A stretch of DNA of 64,000 bases from Deinococcus marmoris (GTDB taxonomy: Bacteria > Deinococcota > Deinococci > Deinococcales > Deinococcaceae). The translations under genes were made by a program, and so were the position numbers. This document shows positions 30,003 to 39,051 of the stretch, piece after piece. The stretch spans positions 21,213 through 85,212 of the forward strand of contig NZ_MSTI01000062.1 of assembly GCF_001949125.1 (NCBI RefSeq), in the 5' to 3' direction. Position 1 is the first letter of the stretch, and every line of letters starts with the position of its first letter. The notes under the pieces are model-generated. The model was not told where the DNA came from and did no database searches. It worked only from the letters and a program-made list of their open reading frames with translations.

Positions 30003-30136
30003 ATACGGACTCCGATTAGAGGGTGTTGAAAAACCCGCAATCCGAGCGGAGCGAAAAGGAGAAAAACGGGTGCCGGGCGTGGAGTGTAGGAATCGGCGCA
30101 GTCCCGATTCCTACACGAAACAAACGGAATCCGTAT
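30003..30136. mobile_element. 134-bp MITE-like repeat, copy 1
   Basis: Terminal repeats ATACGGACTCCG and CGGAATCCGTAT bound a 134-bp non-coding unit that recurs at 55709-55842 in the opposite orientation with the same length. It contains a 13-bp perfect hairpin (GTGTAGGAATCGG, 30084-30096, with 30104-30116). Its right-hand last base forms part of the stop codon of the small gene at 30136-30405. No transposase is inside; it must be moved in trans if active. No clear target duplication. Confidence 0.8.
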
Positions 30137-30405
30137 TACATGTCCAGTGGATCAGATAACTCGCTGGCGCGCTTAGCCTCCTCAAGCATGATCTTGTGCC
30201 GGAAGAACCTGTCTCGTTGGTCCTCCCTGCCCATACTGGCCGTCTCGGGACCGAGTTCCAGCAATTCGTCGGAATGCTCGACAGTGGGATCGGGCGAGGT
30301 GAAATCACTTTCTGAGGCGTCGTGGTGGCTGCGGTCCGTCTGGTTGAGATCTATCTCGCCGCGCTGCTGTTCCAGACGTTCTTTGTCGGGACGGAGACTG
30401 GTCAT
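30136..30405 (-). CDS. small acidic hydrophilic protein of unknown function
   Basis: 89 residues from ATG 30405 with AGGAGGT 8 nt upstream, a strong start signal. Very hydrophilic and charged (RPDKERLEQQRGEIDLNQTD ... GREDQRDRFFRHKIMLEEAK), no Cys, no hydrophobic helix; probably partly disordered. No family recognised. The stop codon TAA is completed by the end of the MITE, so the original C-terminus may have been longer. Confidence 0.65.
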   Translation of the reverse strand: MTSLRPDKERLEQQRGEIDLNQTDRSHHDASESDFTSPDPTVEHSDELLELGPETASMGREDQRDRFFRHKIMLEEAKRASELSDPLDM

Positions 30406-31052
30406 GTTGATGACCTCCTGCTGAAGATGCGGCATGGTCCGTGGTGCGGTGGCGCGCCCGTAGGGCGTCCGCCCGTCCATTCGAGTTGTCCCCTATTGCC
30501 TCTAACAGCAACATCGGAAGTATGGGGGAGAATCGCCGCACTGGCGCTTGCCAGGATGTCGGGAGTTGAAGCTGCCCTTATCGACGTTGACCCTGTCGGG
30601 TCCACCCGATGAGCAGACCGTCATCTAGCCGTCTGCTCTGCGATGGTGGCCCAGCTCGCTGCTCACGCGTGGGTGGGCGAAGATGGTTTCCCCCTTCACA
30701 GGTTGCGCTTCTAAAGGTGTTAAGCGGGTAAGGGAGCCTTTAAAGATTTCAGGCCCTGCGGCTTGTTCCGGCTGGTTTGAGGTGAGATGAAGACCAGCCT
30801 GTCTGGTGGCTTCGCTGTGCGCGCCGCAACGCTCTGAGGGGAGTAGGCTGCTGGAGACGGAGCAGTCTTGCAACGCCGCTCGAAGGGTTTTCTGGAGTGT
30901 TGCTCCACCGCTTCCCACAACTTGCCGAGTGTCCCTGAAGACTAGGGTCTTTATAGCCAGACCGTGAACCCGTCAGTGTGGCCTTTGACTGGTCTGGCCG
31001 TCCTCCCTCCCGTGAGCACGACTCGATACCCTGATTTGGAGGCGCTGGATTT
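30406..31052. other. intergenic stretch without a supportable gene
   Basis: Several short open frames exist on both strands but none has a ribosome site, family resemblance or coding-like composition. It separates the divergent small gene (30405) from the molybdo-oxidoreductase (31053) and should hold both promoters; no consensus promoter stands out. Confidence 0.5.
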
Positions 31053-32708
31053 ATGCACTCGTCACGTCCACGGGACAACAAGGTCCATTTTCCGCAAGAT
31101 CGCCGTCCAGGACTCTGGATACGTCCGTCTCTCCTCATCGGCATAGCGGCGCTGGTCCTGTTGCCGATCATCATTGCCTGGATTCAGTACGGGGTATCTG
31201 GTTTGCCCGCGCTGGCTGACCCGGTTCGCACTTTCCCCGGTTCGTCCGGCTTCCCGCTCTGGCTGCGTATGGCGCACTACATCAGCTTCGTTCTGACGCT
31301 GCTGCTGATCCGCAGCGGTCTGTCGATCCTGGCGGACCATCCGCGCCTCTACCGTGATCAGGACTGCACCCCCGGCTCGGAGTGGATTCGCTTCACGCCG
31401 TTGACGGTGCCGACGGACCGGGTCTGGACGGCCAAGGACGATGCCCGCTACATCTCACCGCTGTGGAGCTTGCCGGGCTACCGCCATACCGTAGGCGTGG
31501 CCCGGCATTGGCATTTTCTCTCGGTGCTGTTCTGGGTGCTGACTGGCGTGGTCTACGTGGCGCTGCTGTTCGTGCAGGGTCACTGGGCGCGACTGGTGCC
31601 GACGTACTGGGGCATTCTCTCCGACGCCTGGAACATCTTCGTCCATTACGCAACTTTTCATCTGCCCCCTGAACCGGACGGCTTTGTTGCGTATCAGGCC
31701 TTACAGCAACTTACCTATTTTGCCGTGGTGTTCATCATGGCCCCGCTGTCCATCCTGAGCGGCCTCGCCATGTCGCCCGCGCTGGATGGCCACTTTGCTT
31801 GGTATCCACGCCTGTTCGGCGGACGGCAGGGGGCGCGGTCCCTGCATTTCCTGCTGATGGTGGGGTTCTCGGCCTTCCTGGTGATCCATGTGGCGCTGGT
31901 GGTTGCCACAGGCTTTGTCCAGAATATGAACCACATCGTCATGGGTACCGATACGGGTGGACCTGCCGGATGGATGCTGGGCCTGGTGGGGGTGACTGCC
32001 GCTCTCGCCGTGTTGTTTGCGGCCTACTGGGTGTCGTGGCACCGTCCGCGCGCCCTGCAACTCGCGGCCCGGCGCACCGTCGGGGCGCTGACCCTGCGGA
32101 CGCTTGACCCGCTGAAACCCGTGGCCGAATTCGGCAGGGACGACATCTCCCCGCACTTCTGGTCCAATGGCAAACTGCCCACGTCTCAGGACTGGCAGAC
32201 GCTGCTTGCTGAAGACTTTGGAGGCTTCAGGTTGCGTGTGTCCGGGTTGGTAGACCATCCAGTCGAACTCTCACTTGACGAAATTGTGGCCCTGGGTCAA
32301 CACAATCAGATCACGCTGCATCACTGTATCCAGGGCTGGTCTGGCGTGGCCGAGTGGGGCGGCCTGCCGATGAGCGCCCTGATTGATCTGGTGCGGCCCC
32401 GCCTGGAGGCGCAGGTGGTGGTGTTCCATTCGTTCGGTGAGGGCCTGTACGGCGGCGAATATTACGAGACGCTGCCCTTGGCAGATGCCCTTCACCCACA
32501 GTGCCTGCTGGCCTATGAGATGAACGGTGAGCGTCTGGGGGCCGATCATGGCGCGCCGCTGCGGCTGCGGGCCGAGAATCAACTGGGGTACAAGATGATC
32601 AAGTGGATCAGCAGCATTGAATTCGTCGTCAGCGAGAAGGAGGTGGGCCAGGGCTTCGGCGGCGCGAATGAGGATCACGAGTATTTTGACCTCGTGCCCA
32701 CCATCTAG
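31053..32708 (+). CDS. cytochrome b561-type membrane domain fused to a molybdopterin oxidoreductase domain
   Basis: 551 residues. The N-terminal ~340 contain five or more membrane helices with spaced His residues (LRMAHYISFVLTLLLIRSG, GVARHWHFLSVLFW, LHFLLMVGFSAFLVIHVAL), as in di-heme b561 proteins. The C-terminal ~200 form a sulfite-oxidase/YedY-type domain: ITLHHCIQGWSGVAEWGG holds the Cys expected to bind molybdenum, and GADHGAPLRLRAENQLGYKMIKWI is the family end. The natural fusion would pass electrons between quinone and the Mo centre. GGAGG precedes the ATG. A Rieske ferredoxin gene follows beyond an IS5 insertion. Confidence 0.9.
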   Translation: MHSSRPRDNKVHFPQDRRPGLWIRPSLLIGIAALVLLPIIIAWIQYGVSGLPALADPVRTFPGSSGFPLWLRMAHYISFVLTLLLIRSGLSILADHPRLYRDQDCTPGSEWIRFTPLTVPTDRVWTAKDDARYISPLWSLPGYRHTVGVARHWHFLSVLFWVLTGVVYVALLFVQGHWARLVPTYWGILSDAWNIFVHYATFHLPPEPDGFVAYQALQQLTYFAVVFIMAPLSILSGLAMSPALDGHFAWYPRLFGGRQGARSLHFLLMVGFSAFLVIHVALVVATGFVQNMNHIVMGTDTGGPAGWMLGLVGVTAALAVLFAAYWVSWHRPRALQLAARRTVGALTLRTLDPLKPVAEFGRDDISPHFWSNGKLPTSQDWQTLLAEDFGGFRLRVSGLVDHPVELSLDEIVALGQHNQITLHHCIQGWSGVAEWGGLPMSALIDLVRPRLEAQVVVFHSFGEGLYGGEYYETLPLADALHPQCLLAYEMNGERLGADHGAPLRLRAENQLGYKMIKWISSIEFVVSEKEVGQGFGGANEDHEYFDLVPTI

Positions 32709-32734
32709 AGCCTATGCAGACCGTGACAATCTCA

Positions 32735-33604
32735 GAGCGTGTTTTGAAAGTGCCTGGGACATAGCGCTATGGGCCAAGTTCTGGCACGTTGCAGTTGATG
32801 AGAAGACAACGTTACTCCAGTGACCTGACCCGCAAACAGTTTAAGCGCCTTGAAGCTCTTCTGCCCGCCTCCAAGGCGGGCGGACGGCCCCGCACGATCA
32901 ATATGTATGAGCTGATATGCGCAATTTTCTATGTTCTCAAGAATGCCTGTGCCTGGCGCGATCTTCCTCACGATTTTCCAGCGTGGCAGACGGTCTACGG
33001 CTACTTTCAGCGGTTTCAGCAGGACGGGACGTGGGAAGCGGTCAACCGCTTCCTGCTGCGCCGAACCCGCATCAACGCAGGCCGCAACCCTGAACCCAGC
33101 GCCGGCAGCATCGACGCGCAAACCGTGCGCTGTGCGCCACAGGGAGGGATTCGTGGCATTGACGCGGGGAAAAAGACCAACGGGCGCAAGCGACACATCG
33201 CCGTGGATACGCTGGGCTTGCTGCTGCTGGTCATGGTGACCACAGGGAGCGTGCAGGATCGGGCGCAAGCGCCGATTTTGCTGGCGTTGCTCGCCCAGCG
33301 TTTTCCACGTCTGCGACACATCTGGGCCGATGGTGGCTACATGGGTTCACCCGTATCCTGGGCTAAAGAGGTCTTGAACTGGACCGTGGAGGTGGTCAAA
33401 AAACTGGCGGGACAACAGGGTTTTGTGGTGTTGCACCGTCGCTGGGTGGTCGAGCGCACCTTTGCGTGGATGACCCGCTGCCGCCGATTGAGCCGGGATT
33501 ACGAGGGCTTGCCCCAGACGACGGAGGCGTGGTTCTACCTTGCCAACATCCGGCTCATGTTGCGCCGCCTAGAGCCGGGTGCCTGACCCTTTTAAAATAC
33601 GCTC
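32735..33604 (+). mobile_element. intact IS5-family insertion sequence with TCA target duplication
   Basis: 870 bp with terminal repeats beginning GAGCGTGTTTTGAAAG (left) and GAGCGTATTTTAAAAG (right, complement). The trinucleotide TCA flanks it on both sides (32732-32734 and 33605-33607), the TNA duplication of the IS427/IS1031 subgroup. It carries one full transposase gene and looks recent. It separates the Mo-oxidoreductase gene from the Rieske gene. Confidence 0.92.
32798..33586 (+). CDS. IS5-family transposase
   Basis: About 262 residues from ATG 32798 (a TTG at 32789 would add three). Domains: DUF4096-type N-terminus (LTRKQFKRLEALLP ... YVLKNACAWRDLPHDFPAW), then the DDE core GGIRGIDAGKKTNGRKRHIAVD, IWADGGYMG and VVERTFAWMTRCRRLSRDYE. 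Uninterrupted, so probably active. Confidence 0.93.
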   Translation: MRRQRYSSDLTRKQFKRLEALLPASKAGGRPRTINMYELICAIFYVLKNACAWRDLPHDFPAWQTVYGYFQRFQQDGTWEAVNRFLLRRTRINAGRNPEPSAGSIDAQTVRCAPQGGIRGIDAGKKTNGRKRHIAVDTLGLLLLVMVTTGSVQDRAQAPILLALLAQRFPRLRHIWADGGYMGSPVSWAKEVLNWTVEVVKKLAGQQGFVVLHRRWVVERTFAWMTRCRRLSRDYEGLPQTTEAWFYLANIRLMLRRLEPGA

Positions 33605-33700
33605 TCAGGATTTGATGACGGCCCAACGTTACCAGAGCCAGATCAGGGCTGCCTCGGTGCTGGGTGCCGCAGCGCGCACCGGCGACGTACACTGCACGGC

Positions 33701-34006
33701 ATGCGCGTTCTCGTGGGTCAGGCGGCGGAGTTCCCCGAGGGGAGCCAGACAGCGGTTGAGGTGGACGGGAAAAGCGTGGTAGTGGTGAACTACGAGGGGC
33801 AATTTTATGCCCTGCGCAACAACTGTACCCATCAGGATTACCCGTTACTGGGTGGGGCGGTGAGTCTGGGACGGATCAAGTGCGAGAGACACGGCTCGCA
33901 GTTCGAGCTGACCACCGGCAAGGCGAAAGTGCTGCCTGCCGTGAAGCCTGTCGCGGTGTATCAGACCAGCGTGGACGCGGGCGCACTCTACGTCTTGCCG
34001 CGCTGA
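33701..34006 (+). CDS. Rieske-type [2Fe-2S] ferredoxin
   Basis: 101 residues with both Rieske boxes: CTHQDYPLL (Cys, His) and CERHGSQF (Cys, His), 17 residues apart, followed by the usual [13 protein letters not shown] strand. The family includes NirD-like and dioxygenase ferredoxins that donate single electrons. TACACT lies 7 nt before the ATG, so transcription is probably leaderless. Its neighbour before the IS5 insertion is the b561/Mo-oxidoreductase, so they may have worked together. Confidence 0.9.
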   Translation: MRVLVGQAAEFPEGSQTAVEVDGKSVVVVNYEGQFYALRNNCTHQDYPLLGGAVSLGRIKCERHGSQFELTTGKAKVLPAVKPVAVYQTSVDAGALYVLPR

Positions 34007-34134
34007 GGGTCAGACGCAGCACAGTAACCAGCGCAGACATGTCTTCTGGCCTGCCGTTTGTGCCTGTTCGAAGAGCAGAGACGATTGAGACGTGTTCGCT
34101 GGCTGCGGACACTGCGCAAACGCGCAAATGTGAA

Positions 34135-35193
34135 TTACGGTTCCAGGACCACCTTGATCACGTTCTCCCGGTATTCGGCCAACAACTCAAACGCCTGGCG
34201 CACCTGGGCGAGTGGCAGGGTATGGGTGACGATGGCCTCCACGTCGACCAGGCCACGCGCCACGAGCTGAATGGCGCGCGGGTAGACGTTCCCCATGCGG
34301 CGCGAGAGTTTGATGGTCAGGCCCTTGCGGCGCACCTCCGAAGCGGTCAGGCTGAACTCGTCACCGGCGGGAATGCCGATCAGAATGACCTTCCCGCCGA
34401 TGCGGGCCGCCCGCGTGGCGTGCCGGGGACCGTCCGGGCTGGTGGTAGCCTCAATGACCACGTCCGCGCCGCGCGTTGGCGTGTCCTGTACGGCGGCGAG
34501 ATACGCGCCCGTATCCGAATAGACCGCCGCCGCACCAAGCTTCAGGGCCACCTCCCGGCGGTAGGCCAGCGGCTCAATCACACTGACTTGAAGCGCTCCA
34601 CTGATCTGCGCGAGCATAAGCACATACAGACCAATCGGTCCAGCGCCCAGCACGGCCACGTTTGTGCCAGGCCGCAGCCTGGCGAGATCCAGCGCGTGCA
34701 GCGCCACCCCCAGCGGCTCCAGCAGCGCCGCCTGCGCGGGGGTAAACCCTGCCGGAACGCAGTGGACCGTGCTGGCTGGCACGGAGATATATTCGGCCAT
34801 GCCACCTGCATGGGGCGGCGCACCCACGAAGGTCATGTTCGGACACAGGTGATGGTTGCCCTCGTGGCACCAGAAGCAGTCGCCGCAGGGCTGGGCGGGG
34901 TCCACGGCGACGAGTGTGCCGTCAGGCAGTCCGTACGGCGCGCCTGTTCCCCCGGTCACCTCCCCGGCGAACTCGTGACCCGGCGTGAAGTCACCCGCCA
35001 AGGCCACCGTCCCGATGCGGCCCTCATGCCAGTAGTGCAGGTCCGAGCCGCACACGCTGCACGCCTGAACGCGGATGAGCAGTTCGCCGGGAGCGGGCAC
35101 AGGCTTCGGGAGATGACCCAGCTCAATGTGTCCCGCCCCCTTCATGATGGCGGCAGGCATCCTGGCCGCCTGTCCCATCTCTTCGGTGTTCAT
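34135..35193 (-). CDS. zinc-dependent medium-chain alcohol (polyol) dehydrogenase
   Basis: 352 residues, MDR family: catalytic-zinc region [12 protein letters not shown] and GHEFAGEV, structural-zinc Cys cluster [15 protein letters not shown], Rossmann motif [17 protein letters not shown]. Closest in layout to sorbitol/xylitol/threonine dehydrogenases. It is the last gene of the arabinose operon, overlapping araA by 4 bp, so an L-arabinitol or similar polyol is a plausible substrate (inference). Confidence 0.88.
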   Translation of the reverse strand: MNTEEMGQAARMPAAIMKGAGHIELGHLPKPVPAPGELLIRVQACSVCGSDLHYWHEGRIGTVALAGDFTPGHEFAGEVTGGTGAPYGLPDGTLVAVDPAQPCGDCFWCHEGNHHLCPNMTFVGAPPHAGGMAEYISVPASTVHCVPAGFTPAQAALLEPLGVALHALDLARLRPGTNVAVLGAGPIGLYVLMLAQISGALQVSVIEPLAYRREVALKLGAAAVYSDTGAYLAAVQDTPTRGADVVIEATTSPDGPRHATRAARIGGKVILIGIPAGDEFSLTASEVRRKGLTIKLSRRMGNVYPRAIQLVARGLVDVEAIVTHTLPLAQVRQAFELLAEYRENVIKVVLEP

Positions 35194-36698
35194 GCCCGCA
35201 GGCCCTGAGCCAGCAGGTAGTACAGGTCATTGAGCCGGAGACCCTGTCGGAAGGCGCGAAGTTCTGTGTTACCGTCGATAATGGCCAGTTCTACCCCGGC
35301 CATCGCCGCAAAATCCTCGATCATCTCGGTGGTCACGGCCCCGCTGTAACCGGTGTGGTGTGCGCCCCCGCCGTAGATCCAGGCGGCGCAGGCGGTCTTG
35401 AAGTCCGGCTGGCATTCCCAGACTGCCCGCGCTACAGGCAGGTGGGGCAGACCGGGGTGGGCCACTGAGGTCACCTCGTTCACGATCAGGCGGAACCGGC
35501 TGCCCAGATCAATCAGCGAGACGTTGATGGCCGCGCCCAGTTCGGCGTCGAACACCAGCCGCACCGGGTCTTCCTTGCCGCCGATGCCCAGCGGATGTAC
35601 CTCCAGCCTGGGTTTGTGGGCCGCGATGCTGGGGCAGATTTCAAGCATGTGCGATCCCAGCACCTGATGCCTGCCCGGCTCCAGGTGGTAGGTGTAATCC
35701 TCCATGAACGAGGTGCCGCCCGGCAGTCCGTGGCCCATGACCTTCATGGCCCGCACCAGTGCCGCCGTTTTCCAGTCGCCCTCGCCGCCGAAGCCGTAGC
35801 CCTCGGCCATCAGGCGCTGGGTGGCGAGACCGGGAAGTTGTTTCAGGCCGTGCAGGTCTTCAAAAGTATCGGTGAAGCCCTTGAAGCCGCCCTCTTCCAG
35901 AAAGGCGCGCATCCCCGCTTCAATCCGTGCGCCGTCCCGCAACGAGTCGTGGCGTTGGCCGCCGGGTTGGAGTTCGGGGGCAACTTCGTATTCTGCTAGA
36001 TACGTTCTGATTAGATCATCTATTTGATTCTCTGAGACAGCTTGGATACGCCCAGCCAGATCGCCCACCGCGTAGGTGTTAACTGAAAATCCAAACTTCA
36101 TCTCGGCGCTGACCTTGTCGCCGTCGGTGACGCCCACGAAACGCATGTTGTCGCCGAAACGGCAGATGGCCGCGCCCTGCCAATCAAACCAGGCCCAGGC
36201 TGCCCGCGCCCACGCGCCCAGCCGCGCCTGAACTTCGTCGTCACTCCAGTGGCCCACCACCACCTTGCGCTCCAGCCGCAACCGGGTGTGCAGAAACCCG
36301 GCCTCGCGGTCCCCGTGCGCCGACTGGTTGAGGTTCATATAATCCATGTCGATGCGGTCCCAGGGCAGATCGCGCTCGAACTGGGTGTGCAGGTGGACGA
36401 AGGGTTTTTTCAAGGCACTCAGGCCGCCGATCCACATTTTCGATGGGCTGAAGGTGTGCATCCACAGGACCAGTCCGGCGCACAGCGGGTCTGAATTGGC
36501 CTCCAGGCACAGGCGGCGGATGTCGTCCGGCGTGGTCATCACGTCCTTGAAGACGACGGCAAGGGGAATGGCCGGGCTGCCGTCCAGCGCGTCCGAGACC
36601 TGCCGGGCCTGCGCTGCCACCTGCGCCAGCGTTTCGGGGCCGTAGAGATGCTGCGAGCCACAGACGAACCAGAGTTGCGGGGTCACGAGATTCTTCAC
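35190..36698 (-). CDS. araA: L-arabinose isomerase
   Basis: About 502 residues, normal for AraA, which turns L-arabinose into L-ribulose in the cytosol using Mn2+. Family marks: [16 protein letters not shown] at the start, [19 protein letters not shown], and the active-site stretch [20 protein letters not shown] with [16 protein letters not shown] place the start at GTG 36698, giving the same 4-bp overlap with araD seen at other junctions; GTG 36704 is the alternative. Its stop overlaps the dehydrogenase ATG. Confidence 0.96.
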   Translation of the reverse strand: MKNLVTPQLWFVCGSQHLYGPETLAQVAAQARQVSDALDGSPAIPLAVVFKDVMTTPDDIRRLCLEANSDPLCAGLVLWMHTFSPSKMWIGGLSALKKPFVHLHTQFERDLPWDRIDMDYMNLNQSAHGDREAGFLHTRLRLERKVVVGHWSDDEVQARLGAWARAAWAWFDWQGAAICRFGDNMRFVGVTDGDKVSAEMKFGFSVNTYAVGDLAGRIQAVSENQIDDLIRTYLAEYEVAPELQPGGQRHDSLRDGARIEAGMRAFLEEGGFKGFTDTFEDLHGLKQLPGLATQRLMAEGYGFGGEGDWKTAALVRAMKVMGHGLPGGTSFMEDYTYHLEPGRHQVLGSHMLEICPSIAAHKPRLEVHPLGIGGKEDPVRLVFDAELGAAINVSLIDLGSRFRLIVNEVTSVAHPGLPHLPVARAVWECQPDFKTACAAWIYGGGAHHTGYSGAVTTEMIEDFAAMAGVELAIIDGNTELRAFRQGLRLNDLYYLLAQGLRA

Positions 36699-37381
36699 GG
36701 GCACGGGGTCTCCTGATGTTGCTGTTGTCCGTAGACATGGGTGTAGCGGTGGTGCAGGCGGTCAATGTCGGCGGGCGAGATGGTCTGAACTTCGACGCCC
36801 CGCGCCGCTGCCAGTTGATAGGCCAGAAAGACGGTGCGGGCCACGTCCTCCACCATCACGGCCGCTTTCAGGGCAGCCAGTGGGGTTTTGCCGATGGTAA
36901 AGACCCCGTGGCTCTGGAGAATGATGGCGGGTGAGCGGTGGCCCTTCAGGACGCGCACCACCTCCGCACCAATCTCCTCGCCGCCAATGGGGGCAAATCC
37001 CCCGCAGGGGACGGGACCGCCGAACTCGTCGGCCATCGCAGTCAGGACGCAGGGAATCTCCTGTCCGGTGGCGGCCCAGGCGGTGGCGTAAGGGCTGTGG
37101 GTATGCACGATCCCGCCAACTTCCGGCATCTGGCGGTAGACATAGGCGTGGGTGGCCGTGTCGCTGCTGGGGCTGAGATCACCCTCAATCACTTGAGCGT
37201 TCAGATCAGTGACCACCATGCTCTCTGGCGTCAACTCCGCAAAAGTCACGCCGCTGGGCTTGATCAGCAAGCCGCCGTCCAAACGGGCGCTAATGTTGCC
37301 GCTCGTCCACGTCACCAGACCGTTTCTCGGCAGTTCCAGATGCAGGGCGTGCAGTTCTGCCCTCAATTCGGTGTGGTTCAC
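36695..37381 (-). CDS. araD: L-ribulose-5-phosphate 4-epimerase
   Basis: 228 residues, class II aldolase fold. Visible signatures: [14 protein letters not shown] and [11 protein letters not shown] (phosphate binding), the zinc pair [12 protein letters not shown] and a later His in [20 protein letters not shown]. It converts L-ribulose-5-P to D-xylulose-5-P, the last step of bacterial arabinose catabolism. GTG 37381 overlaps the araB stop by 4 bp. Confidence 0.95.
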   Translation of the reverse strand: MNHTELRAELHALHLELPRNGLVTWTSGNISARLDGGLLIKPSGVTFAELTPESMVVTDLNAQVIEGDLSPSSDTATHAYVYRQMPEVGGIVHTHSPYATAWAATGQEIPCVLTAMADEFGGPVPCGGFAPIGGEEIGAEVVRVLKGHRSPAIILQSHGVFTIGKTPLAALKAAVMVEDVARTVFLAYQLAAARGVEVQTISPADIDRLHHRYTHVYGQQQHQETPCP

Positions 37382-39051
37382 GCAGTGACCTCACTTCTTT
37401 GCTTACGGGATACCGCGTCTTCCCGCAGCCGCTTGAGGGTTTTCATGGTCTGGTCCTCGCGCCCGAACAGATCGTGTAGATGTTTGTAGAGCTGATAAAC
37501 CTGCGTGTAGGCGGCGTGTCTTGCTGCATCAGGCGTGTAAGCGGCCCGCGTGACTTTCGCCATCCCGTCTGCCGCCGACTGAATGTCCAGGTAAGCTCCG
37601 GCGGCCACGGCGGCGTGCATGGCACTCCCCAGCGCCGGGGCCTGCGAACTTCCAGCGATGCTGATCGGCAGTCCCAGGACGTCGGCGTAGGTCTGCATCA
37701 GCACCGGATTTTTGATCAGTCCACCAGCAGCAATGAATTCCCGCACGGGCACGCCAGAAGCGTTGAACGTCTCCACGATGACCCGCGTTCCGAAAGCCGT
37801 GGCTTCGATCAGCGCACGGTAAATGTCCTCGGCGCGGGTGGACAATCCCAACCCCATGATCATGCCGCTCAGATCGGTGTCCACCAGCACCGAGCGGTTG
37901 CCGCTCAGCCAGTCCAGCGCCAGCAGGCCGTGTTCGCCCACCGCCTGCGTGTTGCCCAGTTCGGTCAGCAGTTCGTGGACGCTCAGACCACGCTCCTGGG
38001 CCAGCGTGTGGTATTCAGGCGGGGTCAGTTTTTTGACCACCCAGCCGAACAGGTCACCCACGCCGTTCTGCCCAGCCTCGTAGCCGTAAGTACCAGGGGT
38101 AATCCCGCCCGCCACCACACCGCACATGCCCGGCACTTCTGCCAGGGTGTCGCCGATCATGACGTGACAGGTGCTGGTGCCCATGATCGCTACCAGTTGG
38201 CCGCTTCTTGTCGCTCCGACGGCGGGCGCGGTCACATGCGCGTCCACATTGCCCACCGCGACAGCCGTGCCGACGTTCAGGCCAGTTAAACGGGCCGCCG
38301 CTTCGGTCAAACTTCCAGCTCGGTCTCCCAACGGGTGCAGGTCACGCGAGAACTTGTTGATGGCATCCCGGAAGTCTGGATTCAGGGCCGCGAGATAATC
38401 GGGCGAGGGATACTCGCCGTCCTGATAGATCGCCTTGTACCCGGCGGTGCAGACGTTGCGAACCTCTGCGCCACACAGTTGCCAGGTCACCCAGTCGGTG
38501 GCTTCCAGGAAGCGCTCGGCTGCCGCGTAGACCTGTGGAGCCTCTTCCAGAATCTGCAACAACTTGGCAATGGCCCACTCGGCGCTGATCTTGCCCCCGT
38601 ACCGTGGCAGCCAGCGCTCGCCCCGCTGCTCGGCCACGGCGTTGATGCGGTCTGCTTGCGGCTGCGCGGCGTGATGCCGCCACAGCTTGACGTAAGCGTG
38701 TGGCGTCCCTTCCCACTGCGGCAGAAAGCACAGCGGCGTGCCGTCTCGGGTGGTGGGCAACACCGTGCAGGCCGTGAAATCAATACCGACGCCGATGATC
38801 TGATCTGGATCAATCCCACTTTGCCGCAAGACCGCCGGGATGGTCTGCCCCAGCACGTCCAGATAATCCTGCGGGTGTTGCAAGGCCCATTCGGGCGGCA
38901 GGACAGGGCCACCGGGCAGAGAGTCGGTCATGACGGCGTGGGTATAGTCGTGAACCGCACTGGCGACTTCCTGACCGTCCTGAACACGCACCAGCACGGC
39001 GCGGCCCGACAAAGTGCCGAAGTCCACGCCTACCGTATATTGCTCGCTCAT
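37378..39051 (-). CDS. araB: ribulokinase
   Basis: 557 residues, FGGY sugar-kinase family: N-terminal phosphate loop YTVGVDFGTLSGRAVLV (the TLSGRA form is typical of AraB), GVGIDFTACTVLP, VGNVDAHVTAPAVGAT, IMGTSTCHVMIGD and the adenosine region GGLIKNPVLMQTYADVLGLP. It phosphorylates L-ribulose. The ATG overlaps the GH42 stop by 4 bp. Confidence 0.96.
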   Translation of the reverse strand: MSEQYTVGVDFGTLSGRAVLVRVQDGQEVASAVHDYTHAVMTDSLPGGPVLPPEWALQHPQDYLDVLGQTIPAVLRQSGIDPDQIIGVGIDFTACTVLPTTRDGTPLCFLPQWEGTPHAYVKLWRHHAAQPQADRINAVAEQRGERWLPRYGGKISAEWAIAKLLQILEEAPQVYAAAERFLEATDWVTWQLCGAEVRNVCTAGYKAIYQDGEYPSPDYLAALNPDFRDAINKFSRDLHPLGDRAGSLTEAAARLTGLNVGTAVAVGNVDAHVTAPAVGATRSGQLVAIMGTSTCHVMIGDTLAEVPGMCGVVAGGITPGTYGYEAGQNGVGDLFGWVVKKLTPPEYHTLAQERGLSVHELLTELGNTQAVGEHGLLALDWLSGNRSVLVDTDLSGMIMGLGLSTRAEDIYRALIEATAFGTRVIVETFNASGVPVREFIAAGGLIKNPVLMQTYADVLGLPISIAGSSQAPALGSAMHAAVAAGAYLDIQSAADGMAKVTRAAYTPDAARHAAYTQVYQLYKHLHDLFGREDQTMKTLKRLREDAVSRKQRSEVTA

